Below are positions 52,550 to 62,700 of a stretch of 64,000 nucleotides of DNA, in pieces. The translations under genes and the position numbers were made by a program. Position 1 is the first letter of the stretch. The number at the start of each line of letters is the position of its first letter. This DNA comes from JANJUO01 sp942492935. Lineage in GTDB: Bacteria; Bacteroidota; Ignavibacteria; Kapaibacteriales; UBA2268. Where the stretch lies: contig OW818654.1 in assembly GCA_942492935.1 (NCBI GenBank), positions 1,054,001 through 1,118,000 of the forward strand. Direction: 5' to 3'. Below the pieces are notes generated by a model, which saw only the letters and a program-made list of their open reading frames with translations, had not been told where the DNA came from and did not search any database.

Positions 52550-52748
52550 GAAAATGCCTCCGCAATTTATAACTAAATATTGTCTGTTTTCTATTTCAAT
52601 AAAATTACAAAAATACAAATTTAATTCTAATTGATAAAACAACAAAATTATTTATTTTATTAATATTTATCAACAATTATATTTATATGATGTTTTAATA
52701 TATTACAATTAACTATAAAGCCATTTTCAACAATATTTTTTTCTTAGT

Positions 52749-52996
52749 TTAGCAGACTGTTGCTCAAGTATTAATTAAATGATATTGCACTGGCTCTAAA
52801 GCCACATGTTGATAATTGAATCTTCAAGGGACTGTCTCAAAAAGTCTTTTTTTTTGTTTTCATTTTTGAGGGTTGTGAGAAATTCATATATATTTCAACA
52901 ACTTAGTGCGAAGTGGATTCTGAATCAAGTTACCAATGATATTTTTTGAGACTGCCCAAAGATGATTAAATTTATACTTGAGCAACAGACTGCTAA
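52749..52996. mobile_element. Nested MITE-like inverted-repeat element
   Basis: Outer ends TTAGCAGACTGTTGCTCAAG (52749-) and its inverted partner ending at 52996, 23 nt with one mismatch. Inside lies a 130-bp inner element (52828-52957) with ends GGGACTGTCTCAAAAAGT and ...TTTTTTGAGACTGCCC, which resemble insertion-sequence ends. Between the inner ends is an ATTCTGAATCAAGTT.. hairpin unit. The gap 52646-53156 has no gene. No duplicated target site is visible. Confidence 0.7.
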
Positions 52997-53156
52997 TTAT
53001 TGATAATATATTTTAGAACATTTCATTTAAAATTCAATATTTCATTATCAGACTGTAATTTAAAATTTAAGCGATGTAAAAAAATACTTACTCATTTTAG
53101 TATAAATTGTTTAAGTTTGTATTCGATTATTATTTATTATTTAGAGATAATTCAAA

Positions 53157-54470
53157 ATGGAACATAATTCGGAAATTCCACTTTACACACTGATACCATT
53201 TTTATTGATGCTCGGTTCGATAGCTGTTTTACCTTTATTAACCCCTCATTTTTGGGAATCAAATAAGAACAAATTGATTATTTCGACTGTTTTATCTGTA
53301 CCAGTTATATTATTTTTATTATTTTCTGGGATGGCAACTGAATTAATTGATGTTGTTGTATATGATTATTTGCCTTTTATAATCTTGCTGGGAACATTAT
53401 TTGTAATAACGGGTGGTATTTTTATTGATGGTGATATCGAAGCAAAACCGATAATTAATACTACATTCTTGCTTATAGGTGCAGTTCTTGCCTCCTTTAT
53501 GGGGACTACTGGTGCAGCTATGCTTCTAATTAGACCATTAATACAGACTAATACCGAAAGAAAGTTTAAAGTACATACAATATTGTTTTTTATAGCAATC
53601 GTAGCAAATTGCGGTGGATTGCTTACTCCATTGGGAGACCCACCATTGTTTATGATGTATTTGCGTGGTGCAGATTTCTTTTGGTTTTTCTCTATGTTCA
53701 AAATGTGGTTATTTACTAATGGAATTCTATTAATTCTTTATTTTATTGTTGATAAATACTACTACTCTAAAGAACCGCCAGAAAATATTAAATTTGATAA
53801 GACTAATGTTAAGCCAATTCAAATCAGTGGACTTTTAAATTTTGTTTTTCTTATTGGGGTAGTTTTAACGGTTGCATTTGTAAATCCTCAAACACTTGAA
53901 TTTTTGAATTCCAATAGAAGTTATGCTTTCTTAAGGGAAATTATTTTAATTATTCTTGCTGTATTATCTCTTGTTTTAACAAGTAAAAAATTAAGAGAAA
54001 AAATTCAATTTAGCTGGGAGCCAATTGAAGAAGTAGCTTTTCTATTCATTGGTATCTTTATTACTATGGCACCTGTGTTGGACTATTTAAGAGTTAATGC
54101 AGCAAATCTTGGGATAACAAGCCCTGCACAGTTCTACTACGCTGCAGGTTCATTAAGTTCATTTTTGGATAATACACCTACAGCAGTAACTTTCTACACT
54201 TTAGCAAAAGGATTATTTGCACAATCTGCCGATGTATTGAGCGGAACAAATGTTGTGGCTGGAATTCCTGAATTGATTATGCAAGCAATATCACTTGGGG
54301 CAGTATTTTTTGGCTCTATGACTTATATAGGAAATGGACCAAACTTTATGGTAAAAGCAATAGCTGAACAACAAGGCATTAAAATGCCATACTTCTTTGA
54401 ATATATGTATAAATTTTCATTATTAGTTTTATTGCCTATATTTATTTTAGTACATTTACTCTTTATTTAA
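53157..54470 (+). CDS. NhaD/ArsB-superfamily sodium:proton antiporter-like protein
   Basis: 437 residues, about 12 spans, in the ion-transporter superfamily with NhaD, ArsB and citrate transporters. Conserved loops: LIGAVLASFMGTTGAAMLLIRPL, IFFIAIVANCGGLLTPLGDPPLFMMYLRGADF, AGSLSSFLDNTPTAVTFYTLAKG, SLGAVFFGSMTYIGNGPNFMVKAIAEQQGIKMPYFFEYM. This pattern (NCGGxLTPLGDPP) is typical of NhaD-like sodium:proton antiporters and related UIT6-type proteins. The true ion is not proven. TAAGTTTG (53112-53119) is a -7-like element. A methyltransferase gene follows after 12 bases. Confidence 0.85.
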   Translation: MEHNSEIPLYTLIPFLLMLGSIAVLPLLTPHFWESNKNKLIISTVLSVPVILFLLFSGMATELIDVVVYDYLPFIILLGTLFVITGGIFIDGDIEAKPIINTTFLLIGAVLASFMGTTGAAMLLIRPLIQTNTERKFKVHTILFFIAIVANCGGLLTPLGDPPLFMMYLRGADFFWFFSMFKMWLFTNGILLILYFIVDKYYYSKEPPENIKFDKTNVKPIQISGLLNFVFLIGVVLTVAFVNPQTLEFLNSNRSYAFLREIILIILAVLSLVLTSKKLREKIQFSWEPIEEVAFLFIGIFITMAPVLDYLRVNAANLGITSPAQFYYAAGSLSSFLDNTPTAVTFYTLAKGLFAQSADVLSGTNVVAGIPELIMQAISLGAVFFGSMTYIGNGPNFMVKAIAEQQGIKMPYFFEYMYKFSLLVLLPIFILVHLLFI

Positions 54471-54482
54471 CATTAAAATATT

Positions 54483-55544
54483 ATGAAAAAACAACAATTA
54501 GAAAATCAAAAGGGTGAAATTGAATTTAGAAAAAAATTATATTTGCAGCAAATAAACAATGAAAAAATTTTTTCTAATGAATTTGATTCGCAAGGCATAG
54601 AGCAGATTCTGCTTGATAGGATGAATCATACGTTAAATCAAATGCTATCTCTTAAATCAATAGATGTTGCAAAAGCACCATTTATAGAAATTGGCGCCGA
54701 AAGAACACAAAGAACATTAGTTATGGAAAATCATTTGGGCTTTAATTCTGGTGGTGCAGCTGTTGATATCTCTTATGAAATGTTAAAAAGTGGGAACTTT
54801 TATAAAGAACGTTTTAAAAAAGAAAAATCTTCTTTGAAAATATGTTGCGATGCTAATAATTTACCCTTTTTATCTAATTCAATTCCATTTGTATTTTGCT
54901 ATGAAACTCTCCATCATTTTCCAGAACCTACACCAATAATTAATGAAATTCATAGAGTTTTATCAAAAGGTGGTCATCTGTATTTTGACGAAGAACCATT
55001 TACACAAAAATTACATTTTAATCTTTACAACAGCAATAATATTTATTCAAATGAATTTATTAATAGAAGTTTTTTAAAAAAAGTAATTGACAAATTTTTT
55101 GCAAAAAGAGTTTGTAATGAAGTTGAACATGGTATTATTGAAAATGATGATATACCGATAAAATTATGGAAAAATGTTCTTTCAATTTTCGAAAAAAGTC
55201 AAGTTACTTTGTCTCCAATTAATAAAATTCAAGTTGATATGTGTAAACCCAAATCACGAATTTTATACTTTATCGCTTATTTATTAGGTGGTAACATAAG
55301 AGCAATTTGCAAAAAAGAAGGAAATTATATAGAACAAAATTTAAAAATAGATGAACTTTTAATTTGTCCCGATTGCCAACAGAATAATAATGAAATCAAA
55401 TTAACTTTAGTTCAGGATTTTTACTATTGCAAAAATTGCAATAAAAAATATCCTATAATTGACAATGTAGCATTTCTTTTTAATTATAAAAAAATGAAAG
55501 AGTTATACCCTGAAATTTTCGATAAAATGTTACAACTCAGGTAA
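54483..55544 (+). CDS. Class I SAM methyltransferase with C-terminal zinc ribbon (Trm112-like)
   Basis: 353 residues. The methyltransferase core begins about 67 (PFIEIGAERTQRTLVMENHLGFNSGGAAVDISYEML), a variant glycine loop; DANNLPFLSNSIPFVFCYETLHHFPEP and EIHRVLSKGGHLYFDEEPF are the ubiE-like motifs. The C-terminus has two CxxC knuckles, ICPDC and YYCKNCNKKYP, as in Trm112-type zinc ribbons. The target (small molecule, RNA or lipid) is unknown. It follows the antiporter gene by 12 bases and the pair likely form an operon; the IS1634-type element lies just downstream. Confidence 0.82.
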   Translation: MKKQQLENQKGEIEFRKKLYLQQINNEKIFSNEFDSQGIEQILLDRMNHTLNQMLSLKSIDVAKAPFIEIGAERTQRTLVMENHLGFNSGGAAVDISYEMLKSGNFYKERFKKEKSSLKICCDANNLPFLSNSIPFVFCYETLHHFPEPTPIINEIHRVLSKGGHLYFDEEPFTQKLHFNLYNSNNIYSNEFINRSFLKKVIDKFFAKRVCNEVEHGIIENDDIPIKLWKNVLSIFEKSQVTLSPINKIQVDMCKPKSRILYFIAYLLGGNIRAICKKEGNYIEQNLKIDELLICPDCQQNNNEIKLTLVQDFYYCKNCNKKYPIIDNVAFLFNYKKMKELYPEIFDKMLQLR

Positions 55545-55676
55545 ATAAAATATTTTGATTTCGTTGTAATTTTAAATTTTAAAGCTAATAATTTGAACAA
55601 ATTTTAAAATTAATCAAATATGTAATACTACTGAAAAAACAATTAGTAGTTATATGTTTTTAATAATAGAATTACT

Positions 55677-57823
55677 TTAACCCAAGTTGCACCCTTTTGT
55701 GTATAAGTCCCTATAAAATCAATAATCATAATTTTTAATGGGTAACTACATATTTTTTGGTTGTGAATGGCATCGAGCTAATCTTCACCGCCTTGTATAT
55801 TTCCATCGCCTCCTGTATTGGTCTTGAGCAATTTCTAATGATTATCTCATTCTTGTCTTTGTTTGTGATTGAAATTGTTACTGCTTTCTGTGTGTTCATT
55901 ATTCTAACTATATTTCTCCAGTCGTAATTAATATCTGATTTTTTAAGCATAAAGCGAATTGCGGAAACTATCTGATAAGCAAGCAAACCCAAATAAAGAT
56001 GAGCATTTGTATGGCGATCTTCTTTGTGGTACACAGGTCGTAATCGTAGGTCGGATTTCAAACAGCGAAATGTTGATTCAACTTCTCGAATAGTATTATA
56101 TATGTCCCAAATTTCTGTTTCACTTGCCATTGTATAGTTGGTTCTCAAAAAATACTCGCCATTGCCGGGTTCTGCCGGTTTAATGTCTTTCTTGACAAAT
56201 TCCACTTTTGTTGCAATACCATCTTTTTCTTCTACTTTTATGTCGTAATATTTATGTACCGTTTTGTTCCTTTCTTTGATTCTGCCAATTCTTTCCCATA
56301 CTTTTTCAATCTTTTTTGTACCGCCCTTTTTCTCGATTCCACTAACTACACTTGACATTTCAAGCTCAAAACTTTCTGTTGCTCGTTTCATCATTGAGTT
56401 TTCTTTCAAAGCTTTTCTATGGCTAAGTACATGAATTACTGAATCTTTACTTGACTTTATTTCGATTGATTTCAATTTGATTTCATTATCCTGCTTATCC
56501 TTTACAATGACAGCATTTGTGAAATCTGTTTCTTCGTCTAAATGTGGCTTGCTACGTGAAACCACAACATATAAAAATCCATTCTTACGTAACATCTCAA
56601 GATTGTCTGACGTTGCAATTCCAGCATCCAATACTATTAAACGCGGCTTGCCATCTGTGGTGTTTGGATTTCCCATCTTGTCGATAATGTCTATCAAAGT
56701 TTGCGGGTCAGACATATTTCCTTCGTAAATATTGCTTTGCTTCAAAAAACCGGATTTATTGATTACCGCTCCCATAACTACCTGTTTACAATCATCTCGT
56801 TTCTGCTTGTTCTTACCATGCTTTGCTGTTTTGCTGTTGAATTTCTGACCTTCAAAATGTGTATTGGTTAAGTCATAAATCATAATTGTATCGTCAACAT
56901 CAAATAGTGTGGTCATTTTATTGTAAAGAAAGATCTCCAATTCATCTTTCAATTCATATAAATCGCTTGCACTATTGTACAAATGATGGCGACTTACGCT
57001 GCCAATCGGCTTGTCAAATAGCTCAAGAAGTGCGCTGTTTTGATTGAGCCAACTCTCTGTTTTATGCTCGGAAAATGAAGCTACTGCACGACTGATAACT
57101 GAAATCAAAGCGTTGTCCACTTTGTTCTTGCTCCAGCCCTTATGCTCCAGAAAGCTCTTCAAATCAAGACGGTCAAGCATTTCATAGCACATCCACTCTG
57201 CACCGATTTCACGACAATCTGTTGTGGTGACTGTTTTTAAATCAACAGATTCATATTCGGTTGTATCAACCGGCAATTCATTACTTTCTTCATCAATTGC
57301 TTTTTGACTTTCTTTTTGTTGTTTCAATTGATATTTCGAATATAGCTGCTCAACTAATTGCTTCAATTCGGTTGGAGCTTGTACCAACTCTTCAGAAATC
57401 AATTGTGTATTTCTGATTTTATTTTCTAACAATTTAGCAACAATGGCGCGATTCTCTTTTGAATTCAATAACTTATCAGAGCCAAGATATAAAATTATCT
57501 TATGCTTGACCTTACCGTCAACTCTGAAAGTCTCCGATAGTTGATACTGGCAAAATACTTTTCCCTTAGGCGTATTACTCTTTTTAACTTCTTTAATAAA
57601 CATTTTTCAACCTGTAAAATTCAACACTTACAAATATACGCAAAAAAAGTCATGCAATGCAAGTATCATACACCACTCAAACGCCTTTTTTTGCCCTTTT
57701 TAGCTTAATTTTAAGCATTCAAAAAAATCGTTTTGTTATTTTTCAAGCACTTACAAATTAAAAATATTTTCAAAAATCCCCAAAAAAGTTATTTTCGGGA
57801 AATTGAGTTGCAACTTGGGTTAA
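55677..57823 (-). mobile_element. IS1634-type insertion sequence (complete ends)
   Basis: Perfect 15-bp terminal inverted repeats: TTAACCCAAGTTGCA (55677-55691) and TGCAACTTGGGTTAA (57809-57823). The inside is the transposase gene (55735-57603) and a 220-base 5' region. About 2.15 kb, in the range of IS1634/IS4-type elements. I see no exact direct repeat flanking it, so the target-site duplication is unclear. It sits between a methyltransferase gene and a lipoprotein gene, without interrupting either. Confidence 0.85.
55735..57603 (-). CDS. IS1634-family transposase
   Basis: 622-residue DDE transposase with an RNase H fold. First Asp in MIYDLTNTHFEGQKF, second in RLIVLDAGIATSDNLEMLR, Glu in IREVESTFRCLKSDLRLRPVYHKEDR (Y-2-R-2-E-6-K-like). 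The N-terminus has a KVFCQYQLSETFRVDGKVKHKIILYLG domain, as in IS1634 members, and Q/K/E-rich helical linkers. It moves the surrounding element. The start at 57603 follows AGGTTGAAAA. The gene appears full length with no frameshift, so the element could be active. Confidence 0.9.
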   Translation of the reverse strand: MFIKEVKKSNTPKGKVFCQYQLSETFRVDGKVKHKIILYLGSDKLLNSKENRAIVAKLLENKIRNTQLISEELVQAPTELKQLVEQLYSKYQLKQQKESQKAIDEESNELPVDTTEYESVDLKTVTTTDCREIGAEWMCYEMLDRLDLKSFLEHKGWSKNKVDNALISVISRAVASFSEHKTESWLNQNSALLELFDKPIGSVSRHHLYNSASDLYELKDELEIFLYNKMTTLFDVDDTIMIYDLTNTHFEGQKFNSKTAKHGKNKQKRDDCKQVVMGAVINKSGFLKQSNIYEGNMSDPQTLIDIIDKMGNPNTTDGKPRLIVLDAGIATSDNLEMLRKNGFLYVVVSRSKPHLDEETDFTNAVIVKDKQDNEIKLKSIEIKSSKDSVIHVLSHRKALKENSMMKRATESFELEMSSVVSGIEKKGGTKKIEKVWERIGRIKERNKTVHKYYDIKVEEKDGIATKVEFVKKDIKPAEPGNGEYFLRTNYTMASETEIWDIYNTIREVESTFRCLKSDLRLRPVYHKEDRHTNAHLYLGLLAYQIVSAIRFMLKKSDINYDWRNIVRIMNTQKAVTISITNKDKNEIIIRNCSRPIQEAMEIYKAVKISSMPFTTKKYVVTH

Positions 57824-57879
57824 GTCAAAAATAAAACCTAATCTTACTGATTTCCAGCACAAACACAATTTTGAAATAT

Positions 57880-58509
57880 TTATTTAATAGTTATGCCACC
57901 ATTTAGAGTGAAATTTGTTAATAATGTTTTTGAAACAAGTTTTGAATTACCGTTTTTTGAATCTGTGATATAATGTTCAACTGCAATATTACCTATGTCA
58001 GGAGTATAATAACTGTAACATCTTTCAATTTCTATACCATGGTTATATTTTATATTAACATATTTTATACATTTGAATTTACCGATTGGGGTTATAACTT
58101 CATAATCCATATCATCAACGTAAGACTTATTGGATTCATCTTTGAAAAATACCTGCCCTTTGTATGTAGGATATTGGAATTTAATAATTTCATCAGTAGC
58201 ATCATCAAAGAAATAAAGACCGTCAGATTTGTTTTTGTAATAAGTACGAACAATATAAGTATCATTATTTGTATGATTTACAAATTTTAGTTTAAAGTAG
58301 TTTTCAGATTTATATACAATTTCTGAATCTACTGTGATGCTATAAGTTATTGTATCAGTTGTTGAACTATCATAAGTGTAATTTACATATTCCCACGTAT
58401 TTTTCTCAATTAAAGGCATAAGTACAGAAGAATTAGTTGGATTATTCCCGCTATCGCCACAGGAAAATAACGCAATTGATAAAACCAAAATCAAAATCAA
58501 ATTTTTCAT
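57880..58509 (-). CDS. Lipoprotein, paralogue of the gene at 8693
   Basis: 209 residues from the ATG at 58509 (GGAGAATAAA before it; MKNLILILVLSIALFSC with lipidation Cys17). It matches the product of 8693-9310 over its whole length: GNNPTNSSVLMPL, YSITVDSEIVYKSENY, GKFKCIKYVNIKYNHG and SYYTPDIGNIAVEHY. The two are about 49 kb apart, so they are old duplicates. Function unknown; envelope location predicted. It is next to the IS1634-type element. Confidence 0.68.
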   Translation of the reverse strand: MKNLILILVLSIALFSCGDSGNNPTNSSVLMPLIEKNTWEYVNYTYDSSTTDTITYSITVDSEIVYKSENYFKLKFVNHTNNDTYIVRTYYKNKSDGLYFFDDATDEIIKFQYPTYKGQVFFKDESNKSYVDDMDYEVITPIGKFKCIKYVNIKYNHGIEIERCYSYYTPDIGNIAVEHYITDSKNGNSKLVSKTLLTNFTLNGGITIK

Positions 58510-58527
58510 TTTATTCTCCATTTTCAA

Positions 58528-58904
58528 AATATAAATTTAAGTATTAATCCCCATCTAAAATGGGTGTGCCAATTAAATCTTCGTTCTGAAGTTTCAGAAA
58601 TTCCTGTATAAATTCAATTTTTCATGTCTGAATATCCATAACCAATACAATTTAATAATTAATAAAGTAAATAAACGTAATGACTAAAATTTTAGTATTA
58701 AAAATTGACTATATTCTTATTACCAAGTTGCAAAAATATTAAATATTGTCTGTACTTACATCCCTATAATAAATTTAATGATTTATTCCAAACACACTTT
58801 CCGAACCATAATCTCGAAAAAAATTATGAAAATTTTTGTGTATAATTTTAATTTCTAAAAATTAAATAATTAATTCCCAAATTTATTATGGCAATTTTTT
58901 TAAT
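58528..58904. other. A/T-rich spacer, no gene seen
   Basis: 377 bases between the lipoprotein gene and the HEPN gene, both on the minus strand. It holds small hairpins CCCAT-CTAAA-ATGGG (near 58551) and TTCTGAA-GTTT-CAGAA (near 58584), degenerate relatives of the repeats elsewhere. No frame or clear promoter. Confidence 0.4.
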
Positions 58905-59300
58905 TTAATCAATTTTAATTATATCATTCGCAAATAAATGAAATTTCTCAGCAATTTGAATTGCCATCTCAAGTTCATCTTTAGTGAGTTTAATAATTTT
59001 GTTTGGATATCTTATCTGTACACTGAAGTTATTTAATGTGAAAGCATTTCTGAAGGTAATATCATCAATATCAATTTTGGAAGAAAGAAGTTCCAATAAG
59101 TAGATTAAATCATGTGTTTTTTTAAATTCTATTTTATAATAAACCAAAATAGCTTTTAAATATTTTTCTACAGCTTGCTGGCAATGGAATGCTATTGTAT
59201 CAAAATAATCAGGCAAATGAATAAATATAATTTTAGCCGAACCTAAATCATGTTCTGCTTTTTCAATCCAATTCATTATTTCTTCAAAATGCTCTTTCAT
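58905..59300 (-). CDS. HEPN-domain protein of a HEPN-MNT pair
   Basis: 131 residues, four-helix HEPN fold: NWIEKAEHDLGSAKIIF, DYFDTIAFHCQQAVEKYLKAILVYYKIEFKKTHDLIYLLELL and VQIRYPNKIIKLTKDELEMAIQIAEKF. The QQAVEKYLKA...THDL motif is diagnostic. I find no R-x(4-6)-H RNase motif in the usual place, so a catalytic toxin activity is not supported. It overlaps the upstream MNT gene by 17 bases and is cotranscribed. Confidence 0.85.
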   Translation of the reverse strand: MKEHFEEIMNWIEKAEHDLGSAKIIFIHLPDYFDTIAFHCQQAVEKYLKAILVYYKIEFKKTHDLIYLLELLSSKIDIDDITFRNAFTLNNFSVQIRYPNKIIKLTKDELEMAIQIAEKFHLFANDIIKID

Positions 59301-59604
59301 AAAGTATTTTTGAATTTTTCATTATTGTATTTATAAAAGATGAACTATTCATAATTTCGCTTTCAAATTCAGATTTTGTATAAATCAATATATCGAAAGG
59401 CATCATAAATCCAATTAAAGATTTGCGAATATCAAACCCCCTTTTTTGTGGTGGTAAATCCGATTCTTGTATTATCAATAAATCTATATCGCTATCTTCT
59501 TTTTGTGTTCCATTCGCATAAGAACCAAATAGAATAATCTTATCAGGATTGAATTTTGAAGCAATCCTATAAGTGATTTCAATTATTTTGGTTAAGTCAA
59601 TCAT
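59284..59604 (-). CDS. MNT-type nucleotidyltransferase of a HEPN-MNT pair
   Basis: 106 residues of the minimal nucleotidyltransferase fold. IILFGSYANGTQKEDSDIDLLII is the active site: GS then two acids (DSDID) with spacing GSxA-x9-DxD, and the third Asp in FDILIYTKSEFE. In MntA-HepT systems the MNT partner adenylylates the HEPN toxin to inactivate it. Here it precedes the HEPN gene with a 17-base overlap. Such pairs are often mobile. It lies between the carB terminator and the HEPN gene. Confidence 0.86.
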   Translation of the reverse strand: MIDLTKIIEITYRIASKFNPDKIILFGSYANGTQKEDSDIDLLIIQESDLPPQKRGFDIRKSLIGFMMPFDILIYTKSEFESEIMNSSSFINTIMKNSKILYERAF

Positions 59605-59721
59605 TTCTGCAAACTTTTTTCAACAAATTAAAAAAAAAATGAAATTTTACAAATTTTATCTCACCTACCTACATCCCTTCAATAAATGAATTACAAAAAT
59701 AATCAATAATTTTATAAATAC

Positions 59722-59754
59722 AAAAAATGCTCTCCGAAATTATCGAAGAGCATT
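59722..59754 (-). terminator. Terminator of carAB
   Basis: On the minus strand AATGCTCT pairs with AGAGCATT (arms 59726-59733 and 59747-59754), followed by a run of T. It lies about 17 bases after the carB stop. Confidence 0.88.
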
Positions 59755-59771
59755 GATTGTAATTAGTACTT

Positions 59772-62700
59772 CTACATTTCCTGCCAACTTTTTATTGCAA
59801 TCTCATCTATTGATATTTTGCAGAATGCGTGAATAAATGCGCTTGCAAGTCGTGAATTTGTAATCAACGGAATATTTCCATCAACGGCATTACGTCTGAT
59901 TAAATAATCTTTTTCGAGTTCATCTTCAGTAAGTTCTTTTGGAATATTAATTATCAAATCTAATTTTTTATTTTTGATAAAATCCAAAACTGCTGGACTG
60001 CCGTTTTCGTTTGGACGATAAAGTCGAATTGTTTGAATGCCAGCATTTTTCAAAAATTCAAAAGTACTACCTGTTGTATATACATTATAATCATTTTCAA
60101 GCAATATTCTAACGCTATTTACAAGTTCTGTTTTGGAGCGAACTGTTCCAGCAGAAAGCAAAATATTTTTCTTTGGAATTGTATAGCCAACTGAAAGCAT
60201 CGCACTAAGAATTGCCTCATAATAACTTTCGCCTAAGCATCCAACTTCGCCTGTGGAAGCCATTTCCACTCCAAGAACCGGGTCTGCAGAATGAAGTCGA
60301 GAGAATGAAAATTGAGGTGCTTTTACTCCAATATAATCCAAATCAAAAAGAGATTTGTTTGGTTTTTCTGGCTTTTGTCCAAGTATTGCTTTGGTTGCCA
60401 ATTCAATCAAATTCGATTTCAAAACTTTTGAAACAAATGGAAAACTTCTTGAAGCACGCACATTACATTCAATCACTTTAATATCATTATCTTTTGCAAG
60501 AAATTGCAAATTAAAAGGACCGGAAATGTTTAATTCTTTAGCAATTTGACTTGTAATTTTCTTGATACGCCTTGTTGTTTCCACGTAAACTTTCTGTGGA
60601 GGAAATAGCATTGTTGCATCACCGGAGTGAACTCCAGCAAATTCAACGTGTTCGGAAATTGCATAAGCAAGAATTTCACCATTATCAGCCACAGCATCCA
60701 TCTCAATTTCCTTTGCTTCTTCGATAAATTTCGAAACAACAACTGGGTATTGCTTAGAAACTGAAGCCGCAAGTTGCAAAAATTTCTCAAGTTCGGATTC
60801 ATTCGATACTATATTCATTGAAGAGCCCGAAAGTACATAAGAAGGTCTAACCAGCAATGGATAGCCAACCTCATCTGCAAATTTCAAAATATCTTCAATA
60901 TTTGTTAGTTCTCTCCATTCTGGCTGGTCGATATGTAATTTATCAAGCAATTCCGAAAATTTATGACGATTTTCTGCCATATCAATAGATTTTGGTGAAG
61001 TTCCCAAAATTACAGCATTTTGATTGAATAATTTCATAGCAAGATTATTTGGAATTTGTCCGCCCATTGAAACAATTGTGCCAATTGGATTCTCAAATTC
61101 AATAATATCCATCACTCTTTCAAATGTCAATTCATCAAAGTATAGTTTATCGCAAATATCATAATCTGTGCTAACAGTTTCAGGATTAAAATTAATCATA
61201 ATTGAACGCAAGTTGCTATTTCTTATAGTATTTGCGGCATTAACGGAACACCAGTCGAATTCCACACTTGAGCCAATTCTATAAGCTCCGGAGCCCAAAA
61301 CAACTACTGCATTTTTGTCATTTTCGGGAATTATATCATGTTCGGTTCCAGAATAAGTCAAATACAAATAATTTGTTTGAGCAGGATATTCTCCAGCAAG
61401 AGTATCAATTTGCTTCACATAAGGCATTATAATTCTTTTCTTGCGTTCATCCCTCACCAAAAGTAAGGATTCATGCATCGAAATATCATTATCTTTCAAA
61501 ACAAATCTTGCAATTTGAAAATCAGAAAATCCTTTCTTTTTTGCATTCAAAAATCTGTCATCTGTAATTTCTTCAAGAGAATTATAATTGAGTAATTCAG
61601 TCCTAATGTCAATTATATTTTGTAATTTATTCAAAAACCATTTGTCAATTTTTGTTAAATTATGAACATCATCAATTGTATAACCAGCAGTTAGTGCTTT
61701 TGCAATCGTAAAAATTCGCATATCAGTTGGTTCGGAAAGTTCCTTTGCAATGTCGTTAATTACAATATCTTTATTAGCAACAAAGCCATGCATTCCCTGC
61801 CCAATCATGCGAAGCCCTTTTTGAATTGCTTCCTCGAAAGTTTTGCCAATTGCCATAACTTCGCCTACACTTTTCATACTACTGCCAATTTGCTTTGAAA
61901 CGCCTTTGAATTTGTTCAAATCCCATCTTGGAATTTTGCAAACCACATAATCCAAAGCTGGTTCGAAGAAAGCAGGAGTTGTTTTGGTTATTGAATTGCT
62001 AAGTTCATGTAGTCCATAGCCCAAGCCGAGTTTTGCGGCTACAAATGCAAGCGGATAACCCGTTGCTTTTGAGGCAAGCGCTGATGAACGCGACAATCTT
62101 GCATTAACTTCAATAACACGATAGTCTTCCGAATTTGGGTCGAGAGCATATTGAACATTACATTCACCAACAATTCCAATATGTCTGATTATTTTGATAG
62201 CAAGTTTTCTAAGCATTTGGTATTCGCTATTTGTTAGTGTTTGTGATGGTGCAACAACAATACTTTCACCAGTATGAATACCAAGCGGATCGAAATTTTC
62301 CATATTACAAACAGTTATGCAATTATCGTATTTATCACGAACTACTTCATATTCAATTTCTTTCCAACCCTTGAGCGATTCTTCAACCAAAATTTGATGA
62401 GAATAGGCAAATGCTTTTTGAGCAAGATTATCGAGTTCGGTTTCATTTGAACAAAAGCCACTTCCCAAACCGCCAAGAGCAAATCCAGCCCTAATAATAA
62501 TTGGAAAATCCAGTTCCCTTGCGGCAATTCTGGCTTGTTCCATATCACTACAAGCAATACTGCGTGGAGTTTTTACATCAATTTCATCAAGTTTCCGAAC
62601 AAATAATTCTCTATCTTCAGTATCCAAAACTGCTTGAACTGGAGTTCCTAATATTTCAACATTATACTTTTCGAATACATTATTTTTGAAAAGTTGGATA

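Noticed and set aside
52550..52645. Longer ATG start for SecD
   Set aside because: Gives a Cys/Asn-rich leader of 32 residues with no ribosome-binding site, whereas TTG at 52549 has GGAGG at ideal distance.
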